Below, piece after piece: positions 15,827 through 23,316 of a stretch of 64,000 bases of DNA. A program made the translations under genes and the position numbers. Under the pieces are notes generated by a model. That model was not told the origin of the DNA, did not search any database, and worked only from the letters and a program-made list of their open reading frames with translations. Each line of letters begins with the position of its first letter. The stretch's first letter is position 1. Source of the stretch: Akkermansia sp. (lineage in GTDB: Bacteria > Verrucomicrobiota > Verrucomicrobiia > Verrucomicrobiales > Akkermansiaceae); contig JAFWYD010000081.1 of the NCBI GenBank assembly GCA_017517805.1, positions 47,210 to 111,209 on the forward strand. The letters run 5' to 3'.

Positions 15827-18091
15827 CTACATGAATGAATAGGCATCAATATCAAGGCTGAGGGTCACTCCTTCTCCACAGTTCAGCGCAGCAATTTCGC
15901 GACTGCATATATCGGAAAGCATCCTGGCAGATGGAGCTTTGAGTGTGCACTGGTAGCGGAATTGGCCGTAGGTTTTTGCCAGGGGGGCGGGCAGGGGCGT
16001 GCTTATCTGCACCTGCGGTGGCAATGCTGCCACGAGATGCCGGTGCAGGGTTTCCATTGCAAGGCAGGCGATTCCTTCCTGTTCACTCTTGGCGGTGATG
16101 ACCGCCATGTGACAAAAGGGCGGGAAGTTCATCATCTGGCGTAGTTCCAGCTCCGTTTCAGCGAAGCCATCCGTATCATGCCGCCGGGCAAACTGAATGG
16201 CCGCAGCTTGCGGATTATAGGTCTGGATAATGACTTCGCCGTCCAGGTCGCCACGGCCTGCCCGGCCGGCGACCTGCGTAAGAAGCTGGAAAGTACGCTC
16301 AGCCGCCCGCGGGTCGGGGATATTCAACCCCAGGTCTGCATTCAGAACCCCCACGAGGGTCACTCCCGGAAAATCCAGCCCCTTGGAAATCATCTGGGTT
16401 CCCAGCAGGATATCGGTCCGGTGCGCACGGAAATCACTCAGAATATCGCGGAGGGCATTCTTCCTGGTGGTCACATCGGCATCAACTCTCTGCAGCCTGG
16501 CTTCCGGGAAGCAGCGGCGCAATACGGCCTCCACTTTCTGGGTTCCGTACCCTTCCAGAGCAATATTTTGCGTATGGCACTCCGGGCAACGGGGTGGCAC
16601 GACTTGCCGATACCCGCAGATATGGCAAACCAGCCGGTTTTCTGTGGCATGGTAGGTCATAGGCAGGGCGCAGTATTCGCAGTGTGCCGTATAACCACAC
16701 TCCGGGCATTGGAGGGCTCTGGCAAATCCTCGCCGGTTGAGCAGCAGAATAGTTTGTTCTCCTTTGTTGAGTCTCTCGTCGATAGCCATGCGCAGCCGTT
16801 CGGAAAGAATCCCCAGATTGCGTTTATCCTTTGCCTCGGTGCGCATATCGAGTACCCGGGTAAGGGGCAGGCGCTGGCCGTCAGCCCGTTTATCCATGCG
16901 CAGCAGCGCGTATTTGCCCTGGTGCACATTGTGCAGGGATTCAAGAGAGGGGGTGGCAGAGCCCAGCACAATGGCGGCTCCCTCCATCCTGGCTCTCAGG
17001 ACGGCTAAATCGCGCCCATGATAGCGGGGCGTGTTTTCCTGCTTATAGGACGCATCGTGCTCCTCGTCCACAATAATGAGCCCCAGATTCTGCACTGGCG
17101 CAAAAACCGCTGAACGGGGGCCAATCGCGATGCGTGCTTTTCCGCGGTGGATGGAGTGCCACTCATCGAATCGCTCGCCATCGCTCATCGCGCTGTGCAG
17201 AATTGCAACACCGCCCGGAATCTCGGCAAAGCGGCTCTTGAAGCGGGCCATCGTCTGCGGGGTCAACGATATTTCCGGAACCAGGATGAGCACCCCCTTG
17301 CCTTGAGAGATAGCATGCCGGGCAGCTTGCAGATACACCTCGGTCTTGCCGCTGCCCGTCACGCCTTGCAGCAGTATCGGGCGTGAGCTGCCTTTATCGC
17401 AGGCCTCCCGTATGGAGTTCAGCGCGCTGGCTTGCTCCGGGTTGAGCTGAAGTGGGGTACTGGGCGCAAATGTTTCTGAACCCGCCGGGTCGCGGTGTAC
17501 TTGTTCTTCTTCGATACGCACGTAACCGGCTTTTTCCAAGGCCCGGCAAGGTGTCAGAGCAGGGGTGCCGCCCAAGGCGGTCAGTGGCTCCCTCTTATCG
17601 GCAGAGGCATGCAGAAGACGCAGAATCGCAGCCTGTCGCGGGGCGCGGCGGTTGATTTTGTTGAGCTGGTCATCATCCGGCCAGTTCTGCAGCACAACCA
17701 CTTTGCGCGTCTTTTCATCATGCCGCTCCTGGCGCACCGGTTCAGGCACAATGCAGCGAATCATCTGCTCCACTGGCACAGCATAGTATCGAGCAGCCCA
17801 TTCGGCAAGATCCATCAGCACGGCAGATACGACCGGCTCATCGTTCACCAGGCGCAGGATTGGGCGCAGCGCGCCGCTCCATCCATCCCCCTGTCCACCC
17901 ATGGCCAGCACGGTACCTGTAGCGGTGCGGTTGCGGAGTGGCACTTCCACCCGGCTCCCGCGTTCAACGCCTGCCATGCCATCTGGTATGGCATAGTCCA
18001 GGACCATATCATTCATTCCGTCCACCAGAATGCGGGCGGTCAGCTGTCTGACCAGGGGGGCTGCAAATAGTTCCTGCATGGCAGAAGGCAT
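15827..18091 (-). CDS. priA: Primosomal replication restart helicase PriA
   Basis: A 754-residue PriA, which reloads the replisome at stalled forks. The N-terminal DNA-binding domain (1-110) precedes a superfamily 2 helicase with Walker A GVTGSGKTEVYLQ, DEEHD box (IIVDEEHDASYKQ), RYHGRDLAVLRA and GSATPSLES. The zinc-binding cysteines are present in CPECGYTAHCEYC and CHICGYRQVVPPRCPEC, interrupting the helicase lobes as usual. Motifs IV-VI (GTQMISKGLDFPGV, QVAGRAGR) are intact. The ATG at 18091 is seven bases after the khpA stop; an ATG four codons later (18079) is also possible. Confidence 0.97.
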   Translation of the reverse strand: MPSAMQELFAAPLVRQLTARILVDGMNDMVLDYAIPDGMAGVERGSRVEVPLRNRTATGTVLAMGGQGDGWSGALRPILRLVNDEPVVSAVLMDLAEWAARYYAVPVEQMIRCIVPEPVRQERHDEKTRKVVVLQNWPDDDQLNKINRRAPRQAAILRLLHASADKREPLTALGGTPALTPCRALEKAGYVRIEEEQVHRDPAGSETFAPSTPLQLNPEQASALNSIREACDKGSSRPILLQGVTGSGKTEVYLQAARHAISQGKGVLILVPEISLTPQTMARFKSRFAEIPGGVAILHSAMSDGERFDEWHSIHRGKARIAIGPRSAVFAPVQNLGLIIVDEEHDASYKQENTPRYHGRDLAVLRARMEGAAIVLGSATPSLESLHNVHQGKYALLRMDKRADGQRLPLTRVLDMRTEAKDKRNLGILSERLRMAIDERLNKGEQTILLLNRRGFARALQCPECGYTAHCEYCALPMTYHATENRLVCHICGYRQVVPPRCPECHTQNIALEGYGTQKVEAVLRRCFPEARLQRVDADVTTRKNALRDILSDFRAHRTDILLGTQMISKGLDFPGVTLVGVLNADLGLNIPDPRAAERTFQLLTQVAGRAGRGDLDGEVIIQTYNPQAAAIQFARRHDTDGFAETELELRQMMNFPPFCHMAVITAKSEQEGIACLAMETLHRHLVAALPPQVQISTPLPAPLAKTYGQFRYQCTLKAPSARMLSDICSREIAALNCGEGVTLSLDIDAYSFM

Positions 18092-18098
18092 GCCGTGG

Positions 18099-18374
18099 TC
18101 ATGCCATGGCTTCTTCCTTGGAGAGAATGTGCACTACCACTTTGATGCCGGCCTTCTCACCTGCTGCTTTCGCCAGGGAACGGATAGCAGAGGCGGTCAT
18201 GCCATTGCGCCCGATAACCCGGGCCACATCAGCCTGCTCCAGCACTAGCCGGAATCGCACCATATCACCGGCCGGGGTGGCAGCAATCCGCAACTCCGCA
18301 TTCTCCGGATGCCGGATAAGGGGAGATACGGCCGCGAGAAGGTATTTGCCAACGGATTCGGTGAGCTGCTGCAT
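18099..18374 (-). CDS. khpA: KH-domain RNA-binding protein (KhpA-like)
   Basis: A 91-residue single KH domain with the hallmark GxxG loop in VARVIGRNGMTASAIRSL. KhpA-type proteins bind RNA, often with KhpB, and affect small-RNA and envelope gene regulation in other bacteria. The length is typical. It is the first gene of a two-gene unit with priA, transcribed from a promoter whose -10 box lies six bases before its ATG. Confidence 0.85.
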   Translation of the reverse strand: MQQLTESVGKYLLAAVSPLIRHPENAELRIAATPAGDMVRFRLVLEQADVARVIGRNGMTASAIRSLAKAAGEKAGIKVVVHILSKEEAMA

Positions 18375-18380
18375 ATACTT

Positions 18381-18409
18381 ACTTTACTGAATCGTTTGCC
18401 TGCTGTCAA
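18381..18409 (-). promoter_or_regulatory. khpA-priA promoter, leaderless type
   Basis: On the minus strand TTGACA (18409-18404), a 17-base spacer and TAAAGT (18386-18381). Six bases then separate it from ATG 18374. Confidence 0.75.
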
Positions 18410-18448
18410 GAGCCTATCTGTATGCTGACTCACGACTCTGCCTGCTAA

Positions 18449-18486
18449 GAAAAAGCCCCCCCCTCCTCAGAAATTGAGGAGGGGGG
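18449..18486 (-). terminator. fabH terminator
   Basis: CCCCCCTCCTCA and TGAGGAGGGGGG form a perfect 12-bp stem with a short loop; on the minus strand it runs into a T-rich tail. It lies 24 bases past the fabH stop. Confidence 0.9.
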
Positions 18487-18509
18487 ATAAGTGAAACTTT
18501 GATGGTAAA

Positions 18510-19526
18510 TCAGAGCCGTACGGCGGCTGAACTCCAGGTCAGCCCTGCACCAAAGGTGACAAGAAGAACAATATCACCCTTCTTGGCGCGTCCGGTTTTG
18601 ACTACTTCATCCAAGGCAATGGCGACTGCGGCACCGGAGGTGTTGCCATACTTATGTACGTTGACAAATACGCGCTCGGTCGGGATGCCGAGGCGCTGCG
18701 CCACGGCATTGATGATGCGCAGGTTTGCCTGGTGCGGAATGACGACATCCACATCTTCCGGCTTGATACCGGTGCGGTGAATGAGGGAAAGCGCACTATC
18801 CTTCATGTGTGCCACGGCATAACGGAACACCTCATTGCCGCGCATGGCAAGCGTATACAATTTCTCCTGGATGTTTTCTTCCGTTGTCGGGATGGCTGAG
18901 CCGCCACCAGGTACCATGAGCAGATCGGTCAGCGTACCATCGGAGCCAATATCGGAAGCAAGCACCGCGCTGTCTCCTTCAATGCCGGTACCAGTCCGGA
19001 GAATGGCAGCGCCGGCTCCATCGCCAAAGAGCACACAGGTGGAGCGATCCTCCCAGTTCACGATATGGCTGAGTTTCTCTGCTGCAATGATGAGGGCTGT
19101 CCTGGCCTGACCGCAGCCGATGTACTGAACCGCTGTCTTCAGCGAGAAGAGGAACCCGGAGCACGCGGCGGAAATATCGAAGGCAGCGGCATTTACGGCA
19201 CCGATGTTGGCCTGCACATAGCAAGCGGTGGAGGGAGTGAAGGTATCGGGCGTCACTGTAGCCACGATGATGAGGTCAATCTCCTCCGGCGTTACGCCGG
19301 CAGATTCCATTGCGCGCCTCGCTGCCTGGGTGGCCATATCGCTCGTCTTTTCATTGGGTGCAGCAATGCGGCGCTCCTCAATGCCGGTTCGGGTGACAAT
19401 CCACTCGTTGGACGTATCCACCATCTTTTCCAGATCTTCGTTTGTAAGACGGCGCTCCGGCACATAAGACCCCGTGCCTATGAGAGCCACGGGCAGACGC
19501 TTAAAAGGTTTAGTAAGGTCGTTCAT
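18510..19526 (-). CDS. fabH: Beta-ketoacyl-ACP synthase III
   Basis: A 338-residue FabH, which condenses acetyl-CoA (or another short acyl-CoA) with malonyl-ACP to start fatty-acid synthesis. The active-site cysteine lies in DISAACSGFLFSL, the histidine in VIPHQANLRI and the asparagine in YGNTSGAA, completing the Cys-His-Asn triad. The N-terminal GTGSYVPERRLTN is typical. It is a single-gene unit here, with its own terminator; other fab genes and acpP are not nearby, unlike many genomes. A candidate promoter lies at 19555-19583. Confidence 0.97.
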   Translation of the reverse strand: MNDLTKPFKRLPVALIGTGSYVPERRLTNEDLEKMVDTSNEWIVTRTGIEERRIAAPNEKTSDMATQAARRAMESAGVTPEEIDLIIVATVTPDTFTPSTACYVQANIGAVNAAAFDISAACSGFLFSLKTAVQYIGCGQARTALIIAAEKLSHIVNWEDRSTCVLFGDGAGAAILRTGTGIEGDSAVLASDIGSDGTLTDLLMVPGGGSAIPTTEENIQEKLYTLAMRGNEVFRYAVAHMKDSALSLIHRTGIKPEDVDVVIPHQANLRIINAVAQRLGIPTERVFVNVHKYGNTSGAAVAIALDEVVKTGRAKKGDIVLLVTFGAGLTWSSAAVRL

Positions 19527-19554
19527 AACAACTCAGGTTACCTGTCGATTCTCT

Positions 19555-19583
19555 ATGCTACCATGTTATTTGTGATTTGGCGA
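19555..19583 (-). promoter_or_regulatory. Possible fabH promoter
   Basis: On the minus strand TCGCCA, a 17-base spacer and TAGCAT, giving a leader of about 20 bases before ATG 19526. The -35 is weak. Confidence 0.35.
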
Positions 19584-19626
19584 GAATTATTTTGGGTTCA
19601 TGGCGTAAAAAATAGAGTCCGCTCTA

Positions 19627-20649
19627 CTATTTCCAGGATTCTGGCGAAAAAAATTTTCTTGCAGTAATCCGTTTCAGGTTTCTGAGGTTCAAATACCGGG
19701 TCTGGAGAAGGATGGTGTTACTATGCCCCATCTCTTCCTGCAGGAGCAGCAAATTATGAAACCTCTTCAAGTGCATGCTGGCAAAGGTGTGCCGCAGTGC
19801 ATCATTCTGCCATTCGGTCAAACCTGCTTGCTGACGGAGCATCCGCCAGAGACGGTCCCAATTCCTGGGGGCAATAGGGGTATCCGGGTTGTCCGGTACT
19901 TGATACAACAAGGATCTGGCACCTCCGCGCAGCGGGACAGCCCTGGCGCCACCGGTCTTGCTATTGCGACCTTCAATGTAGATAACTTGTTCCTCCTTGT
20001 CGATATCTCCCCAGCAAAGACGCCGCACTTCAGTCGGGCGGATACCACACCACAGCATCAGTCTGAAGGGGGCATCCATACTATGTAGCAACGAGGAAGA
20101 TCGTATCACATTCATCAAGCTCCTGATTTGTGAGAGCGTCAGAATCTCTATTCTGCTCTCACAGACTACTGGTCGTAAAATTGCTTTTGCGGGATTACTA
20201 GAGCACCACCCCTGACGTATTCCCATGTTAAAAATGCTATGCAGCACAGATTGAGCTTTACGGTATGTGTGAGCGCTATGGCCGAAGCAGGCCTGGAGCA
20301 TATCCCGGCAGGTGCTGATACGGATACTCCGTAGTGACAGCTCGGCAAAGTCTTCGTACTCGCACATTCTGTTGACGTAGGAGCGGAGGTCTGCCCGGGT
20401 ACTGGGTCGGCGGTGTTTTCTGGCCAGCAGGCTGAACTCAGCCGCATGCCGGAAGCTGATTTGCTCGGCAGCTTCCTCCATAGCCTGAGCAAAAGCGATA
20501 GCGATGCGGCGCAATTTCTCCATAAACTGTTCATTCACATCGGGTGAACCAGGAGAGGATTTCTGGGCAAGCCTGATAATCATATTAGCTACATCTCCCG
20601 CTAAATGCGAAGAACTATCGACTTTGGTACGTTTGATTAATTTGTGCAT
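19627..20649 (-). CDS. Tyrosine recombinase/integrase, solitary
   Basis: About 340 residues from ATG 20649 (MHKLIKRTK); longer upstream starts exist but lie across a likely promoter. The C-terminal catalytic domain has the first arginine in CGIRPTEVRRL, the lysine hairpin SKTGGARAVPL, LRHTFASMHL, EEMGHSN and the nucleophile tyrosine in QTRYLNL. The histidine normally three residues before the second arginine (HxLR) is aspartate (DALR), an unusual change that may weaken activity. An N-terminal helical SAM-like domain (residues 80-170) fits a core-binding region. No att repeats, phage genes or cargo were recognised nearby. It is divergent from rpiB-glyA. Confidence 0.82.
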   Translation of the reverse strand: MHKLIKRTKVDSSSHLAGDVANMIIRLAQKSSPGSPDVNEQFMEKLRRIAIAFAQAMEEAAEQISFRHAAEFSLLARKHRRPSTRADLRSYVNRMCEYEDFAELSLRSIRISTCRDMLQACFGHSAHTYRKAQSVLHSIFNMGIRQGWCSSNPAKAILRPVVCESRIEILTLSQIRSLMNVIRSSSLLHSMDAPFRLMLWCGIRPTEVRRLCWGDIDKEEQVIYIEGRNSKTGGARAVPLRGGARSLLYQVPDNPDTPIAPRNWDRLWRMLRQQAGLTEWQNDALRHTFASMHLKRFHNLLLLQEEMGHSNTILLQTRYLNLRNLKRITARKFFSPESWK

Positions 20650-20662
20650 ATTGACAGGAAGT

Positions 20663-20690
20663 ATGATATCTTTTACTTTGGCACAAACAA
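20663..20690 (-). promoter_or_regulatory. Possible integrase promoter
   Basis: On the minus strand TTGTTT, a 16-base spacer and TATCAT, 13 bases before ATG 20649. It supports the shorter start. Confidence 0.4.
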
Positions 20691-20728
20691 CGACATATAA
20701 CAACAGCCTGCGTACCCATAAATTGCGC

Positions 20729-20757
20729 TTGATTTAGGCAGATGGATATGCTAAACT
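20729..20757 (+). promoter_or_regulatory. rpiB-glyA promoter
   Basis: TTGATT, a 17-base spacer and TAAACT. The in-frame ATG at 20742 lies inside the spacer and so cannot be used; ATG 20784 gives a leader of about 20 bases. Confidence 0.7.
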
Positions 20758-20783
20758 ACTCCGCGTACGTTTTTCCCATCCAC

Positions 20784-22469
20784 ATGAATAAGGAACTTCG
20801 CATTGTAATCGGTTCAGACCACAAAGGCGTGGACTTGAAGGAAGCTGCCATTGAGCTCTTGCAGAGCTGGGGATACCATGTTGATGACATGGGGCCTGCT
20901 ACAAAGGAATCCTGCAACTATGCAGAATATGCCAACAAGGTGTGTAAGCGTATTGTGGATGGTCGCGCTGAGCGCGGTGTGCTCATCTGCTTCTCCGGGC
21001 TGGGTATGAGCATCGCAGCCAACCGCTGGAAAGGTGTGCGCGCTACTCTCGCCCGCACCCCGCAGGAGGCCGCATTTGCCCGCCACCACAATAATTCCAA
21101 CGTGCTGTGCATGGCCTCAGCCTTCCTGTCTCCGGAGAAGATGGAGGAAGTGCTGCGCATCTGGCTCGATGCCGAATACGAAGGGGGCCGCCATGTGAAC
21201 CGCCTCGCAGTCGGTTCCGGTTCTCCGCTGGCTGTGAGCGACCCGGAGCTTGCCGCCTATATCGAAGAGGAGCGCTGCCGCCAGAATAACAACATTGAAC
21301 TGATTGCCTCTGAAAATTTCACCTCTCCGGCTGTCATGGAAGCCCAGGGCTCCTGCCTGACCAATAAGTACGCCGAGGGCTATCCCTCCAAGCGCTGGTA
21401 TGGCGGCTGCGAAGTGGTGGATAAGGTTGAGCAGCTGGCCATCGACCGTGCCAAGGCTCTCTTCGGCTGCGATGCTGTCAACGTGCAGGCTCACTCCGGT
21501 TCCTCTGCCAACCAGACCGTCTACCACGCCTGCATCAACCCGGGCGATACCATCCTGACCATGGACCTTGCCTGCGGTGGTCACCTCTCCCATGGTTTCT
21601 TTGCCAACTTCTCCGGCAAGACATACAAGGTGGAGCATTACGGCGTGGATCCCGAAACGGAGATGATTGATTATGATGCCCTGGAAGCCAAGGCGAAGGA
21701 AGTGAAGCCGGCATTGATTCTGGCGGGTGCTTCCGCCTACTCCCGCACGATTGATTTCGCCCGCATCCGCAAGATTTGCGATGAGGTGGGTGCCATCATG
21801 TTCGTTGATATGGCCCATATCGCGGGCCTTGTCGCCGCAGGGGTGCATCCCTCACCCGTCCCCTATGCCGATTTCGTCTCTACCACGACTCACAAGAGCC
21901 TGCGTGGCCCGCGTGGCGGTCTGGTCATGTGCAAGGAGCAGTGGGCCAAGAAGCTTGACAGCGCCACATTCCCCGGCTTGCAGGGTGGCCCGCTCATGCA
22001 CGTGATTGCTGCCAAAGCAGCCTGCCTTGGCGAAGCTCTCAAGCCTGAGTTCCGCACCTATGCCCAGCAGATTGTGAAGAACGCCAAAGCCATGGCCGAG
22101 AAGCTCAGCCAGCTTGGTTTCCGCATCGTGGCAGGTGGTACCGATAACCACTGCTTCCTCGTTGACCTCAGCGGCAAGGGGCTCAATGGCGCCGAAGCTC
22201 AGGTGGCGCTGGATAAGGTCGGCATCACGGTGAATAAGAACGCTATCCCCTACGACAAGGGCTCTACCTTCAAGCCCAGCGGTATCCGCATCGGCACACC
22301 GGCCGTGACCACGCGTGGCATGAAGGAGGATGACGTGCGCAAGGTGGCCGAATACATCGGCCGCTGCCTGGCTATCCTGGCGGCTCAGAAGGTTTGCGAG
22401 ACCCCCGGAGCCTATGATGAGCTCCGCGCCGAGGTTTCTGCCTTCAACAAGAACTTCCCCATGCCGTAA
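20784..22469 (+). CDS. Ribose-5-phosphate isomerase B fused to serine hydroxymethyltransferase
   Basis: One uninterrupted 561-residue frame holds two complete enzymes. Residues 1-143 are RpiB: SDHKG, catalytic cysteine 69 in [17 protein letters not shown] (the usual GTG after Cys is FSG) and [10 protein letters not shown]. Residues 144-561 are Gly[39 protein letters not shown], the PLP lysine 371 in [13 protein letters not shown], and [12 protein letters not shown]. RpiB interconverts ribose- and ribulose-5-phosphate; GlyA makes glycine and methylene-tetrahydrofolate from serine. Both feed purine synthesis, a plausible reason for fusion. In-frame GTG codons near the junction could allow separate GlyA translation, but no ribosome site is evident there. 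A terminator follows. Confidence 0.93.
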   Translation: MNKELRIVIGSDHKGVDLKEAAIELLQSWGYHVDDMGPATKESCNYAEYANKVCKRIVDGRAERGVLICFSGLGMSIAANRWKGVRATLARTPQEAAFARHHNNSNVLCMASAFLSPEKMEEVLRIWLDAEYEGGRHVNRLAVGSGSPLAVSDPELAAYIEEERCRQNNNIELIASENFTSPAVMEAQGSCLTNKYAEGYPSKRWYGGCEVVDKVEQLAIDRAKALFGCDAVNVQAHSGSSANQTVYHACINPGDTILTMDLACGGHLSHGFFANFSGKTYKVEHYGVDPETEMIDYDALEAKAKEVKPALILAGASAYSRTIDFARIRKICDEVGAIMFVDMAHIAGLVAAGVHPSPVPYADFVSTTTHKSLRGPRGGLVMCKEQWAKKLDSATFPGLQGGPLMHVIAAKAACLGEALKPEFRTYAQQIVKNAKAMAEKLSQLGFRIVAGGTDNHCFLVDLSGKGLNGAEAQVALDKVGITVNKNAIPYDKGSTFKPSGIRIGTPAVTTRGMKEDDVRKVAEYIGRCLAILAAQKVCETPGAYDELRAEVSAFNKNFPMP

Positions 22470-22498
22470 GGTAATTCCCGATACGAATTCTCACTCAG

Positions 22499-22537
22499 CA
22501 GGAAGGATTCTTGAAAAGGAGTCCTTCCTGTTTTTTT
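22499..22537 (+). terminator. rpiB-glyA terminator
   Basis: CAGGAAGGATTC pairs with GAGTCCTTCCTG (one G-T pair) around an 8-base loop, followed by seven T. Confidence 0.93.
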
Positions 22538-22585
22538 CTGCAAGGAGGCGACTGCGAAAACTTTTCTGCGCGACAGGATTTTATC

Positions 22586-22614
22586 TTGCCAAAAGGGAGA
22601 GCAAATGGCAGAAT
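22586..22614 (+). promoter_or_regulatory. Amidase-recG promoter, leaderless type
   Basis: TTGCCA, a 17-base spacer and CAGAAT, six bases before ATG 22621. It fixes the amidase start and rules out longer in-frame starts upstream. Confidence 0.6.
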
Positions 22615-22620
22615 ACGCCC

Positions 22621-23316
22621 ATGGCGCGCTACGGTAGAATTCTGACAATCACCCTTTTGTCTCTCGCTGCCGCTTTTACTGCCTGCCAGCAGCAGATTGG
22701 CAACTCCTACCTCCGCACCCCCAGAGCGGTGCGTTTTGAGCCGGTGCGCACACCGCTGGTCAAGCGCACCATTTCACGACTCGCCCGAGAAGTGAATATC
22801 AAGGTGCGCATCATGCCCTCCAATGCCCGGCAGCGCCGGGGCTCAAAAAAGCTCAATCCACGGTTCATCACCATTCACAGCACGGCCAACCACTCCCCAT
22901 CATCCACGGCTATGCAGCACTCGCGAGCACTCTGCCGCGGGGCCTTTACCAACCGCAGCTGGCACTTTACGGTGGACCAGTTCATGTGCGTGCAGAACCT
23001 GCCGCTGCGTGAAACCGGCTGGCATGCCGGCAATGCTGCCGGTAATCACAATTCTATCGGTATCGAAATGTGCGAGTGCGAAAACCGGGGACACAACCAC
23101 TTCCGCACATGGGATCGCGCGGCCAAGCTCACCGCAGTACTCATGAAGCGATACGGAATCAACCTCCGCCGCGTAGTACCCCACTACCATTGGACCCGAA
23201 AGAATTGCCCGGCACCCTTGCTGACCAATGGCAAACCGGGGCCGAAGTGGGCATGGTTCCACAGCCGGGTTGATTATTACTACCGCTGCATCAACGAGGG
23301 TATCTCCAATCGGTGA
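22621..23316 (+). CDS. Amidase_2-type N-acetylmuramoyl-L-alanine amidase, lipoprotein
   Basis: A 231-residue protein with a lipoprotein-like signal (LLSLAAAFTAC, lipid cysteine near residue 20). The Amidase_2/PGRP fold is shown by FITIHSTAN (first zinc histidine), WHFTVDQ, ETGWHAGNAAGNHNSIGIEMCE, and VPHYHWTRKNCPAPLL (second histidine and cysteine ligands). It would cleave the amide between MurNAc and the stem peptide during wall turnover in the periplasm. The stop overlaps the recG start by one base (TGATG), so the two are coupled although unrelated in function. Confidence 0.9.
   Translation: MARYGRILTITLLSLAAAFTACQQQIGNSYLRTPRAVRFEPVRTPLVKRTISRLAREVNIKVRIMPSNARQRRGSKKLNPRFITIHSTANHSPSSTAMQHSRALCRGAFTNRSWHFTVDQFMCVQNLPLRETGWHAGNAAGNHNSIGIEMCECENRGHNHFRTWDRAAKLTAVLMKRYGINLRRVVPHYHWTRKNCPAPLLTNGKPGPKWAWFHSRVDYYYRCINEGISNR

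Noticed and set aside
15827..18374. Minus-strand start of priA at MPSAM overlapping khpA control signals
   Set aside because: The seven-base gap allows coupling, and either ATG (18091 or 18079) leaves the protein intact, so this was not treated as an anomaly.
19627..20649. Prophage or integrative element around the recombinase gene
   Set aside because: No phage, plasmid, conjugation or cargo genes and no direct repeats were recognised; the flanking genes are housekeeping.
20742..20783. Upstream ATG as start of the RpiB-GlyA gene
   Set aside because: It lies within the promoter spacer and the extra residues do not match RpiB; ATG 20784 begins the conserved sequence.
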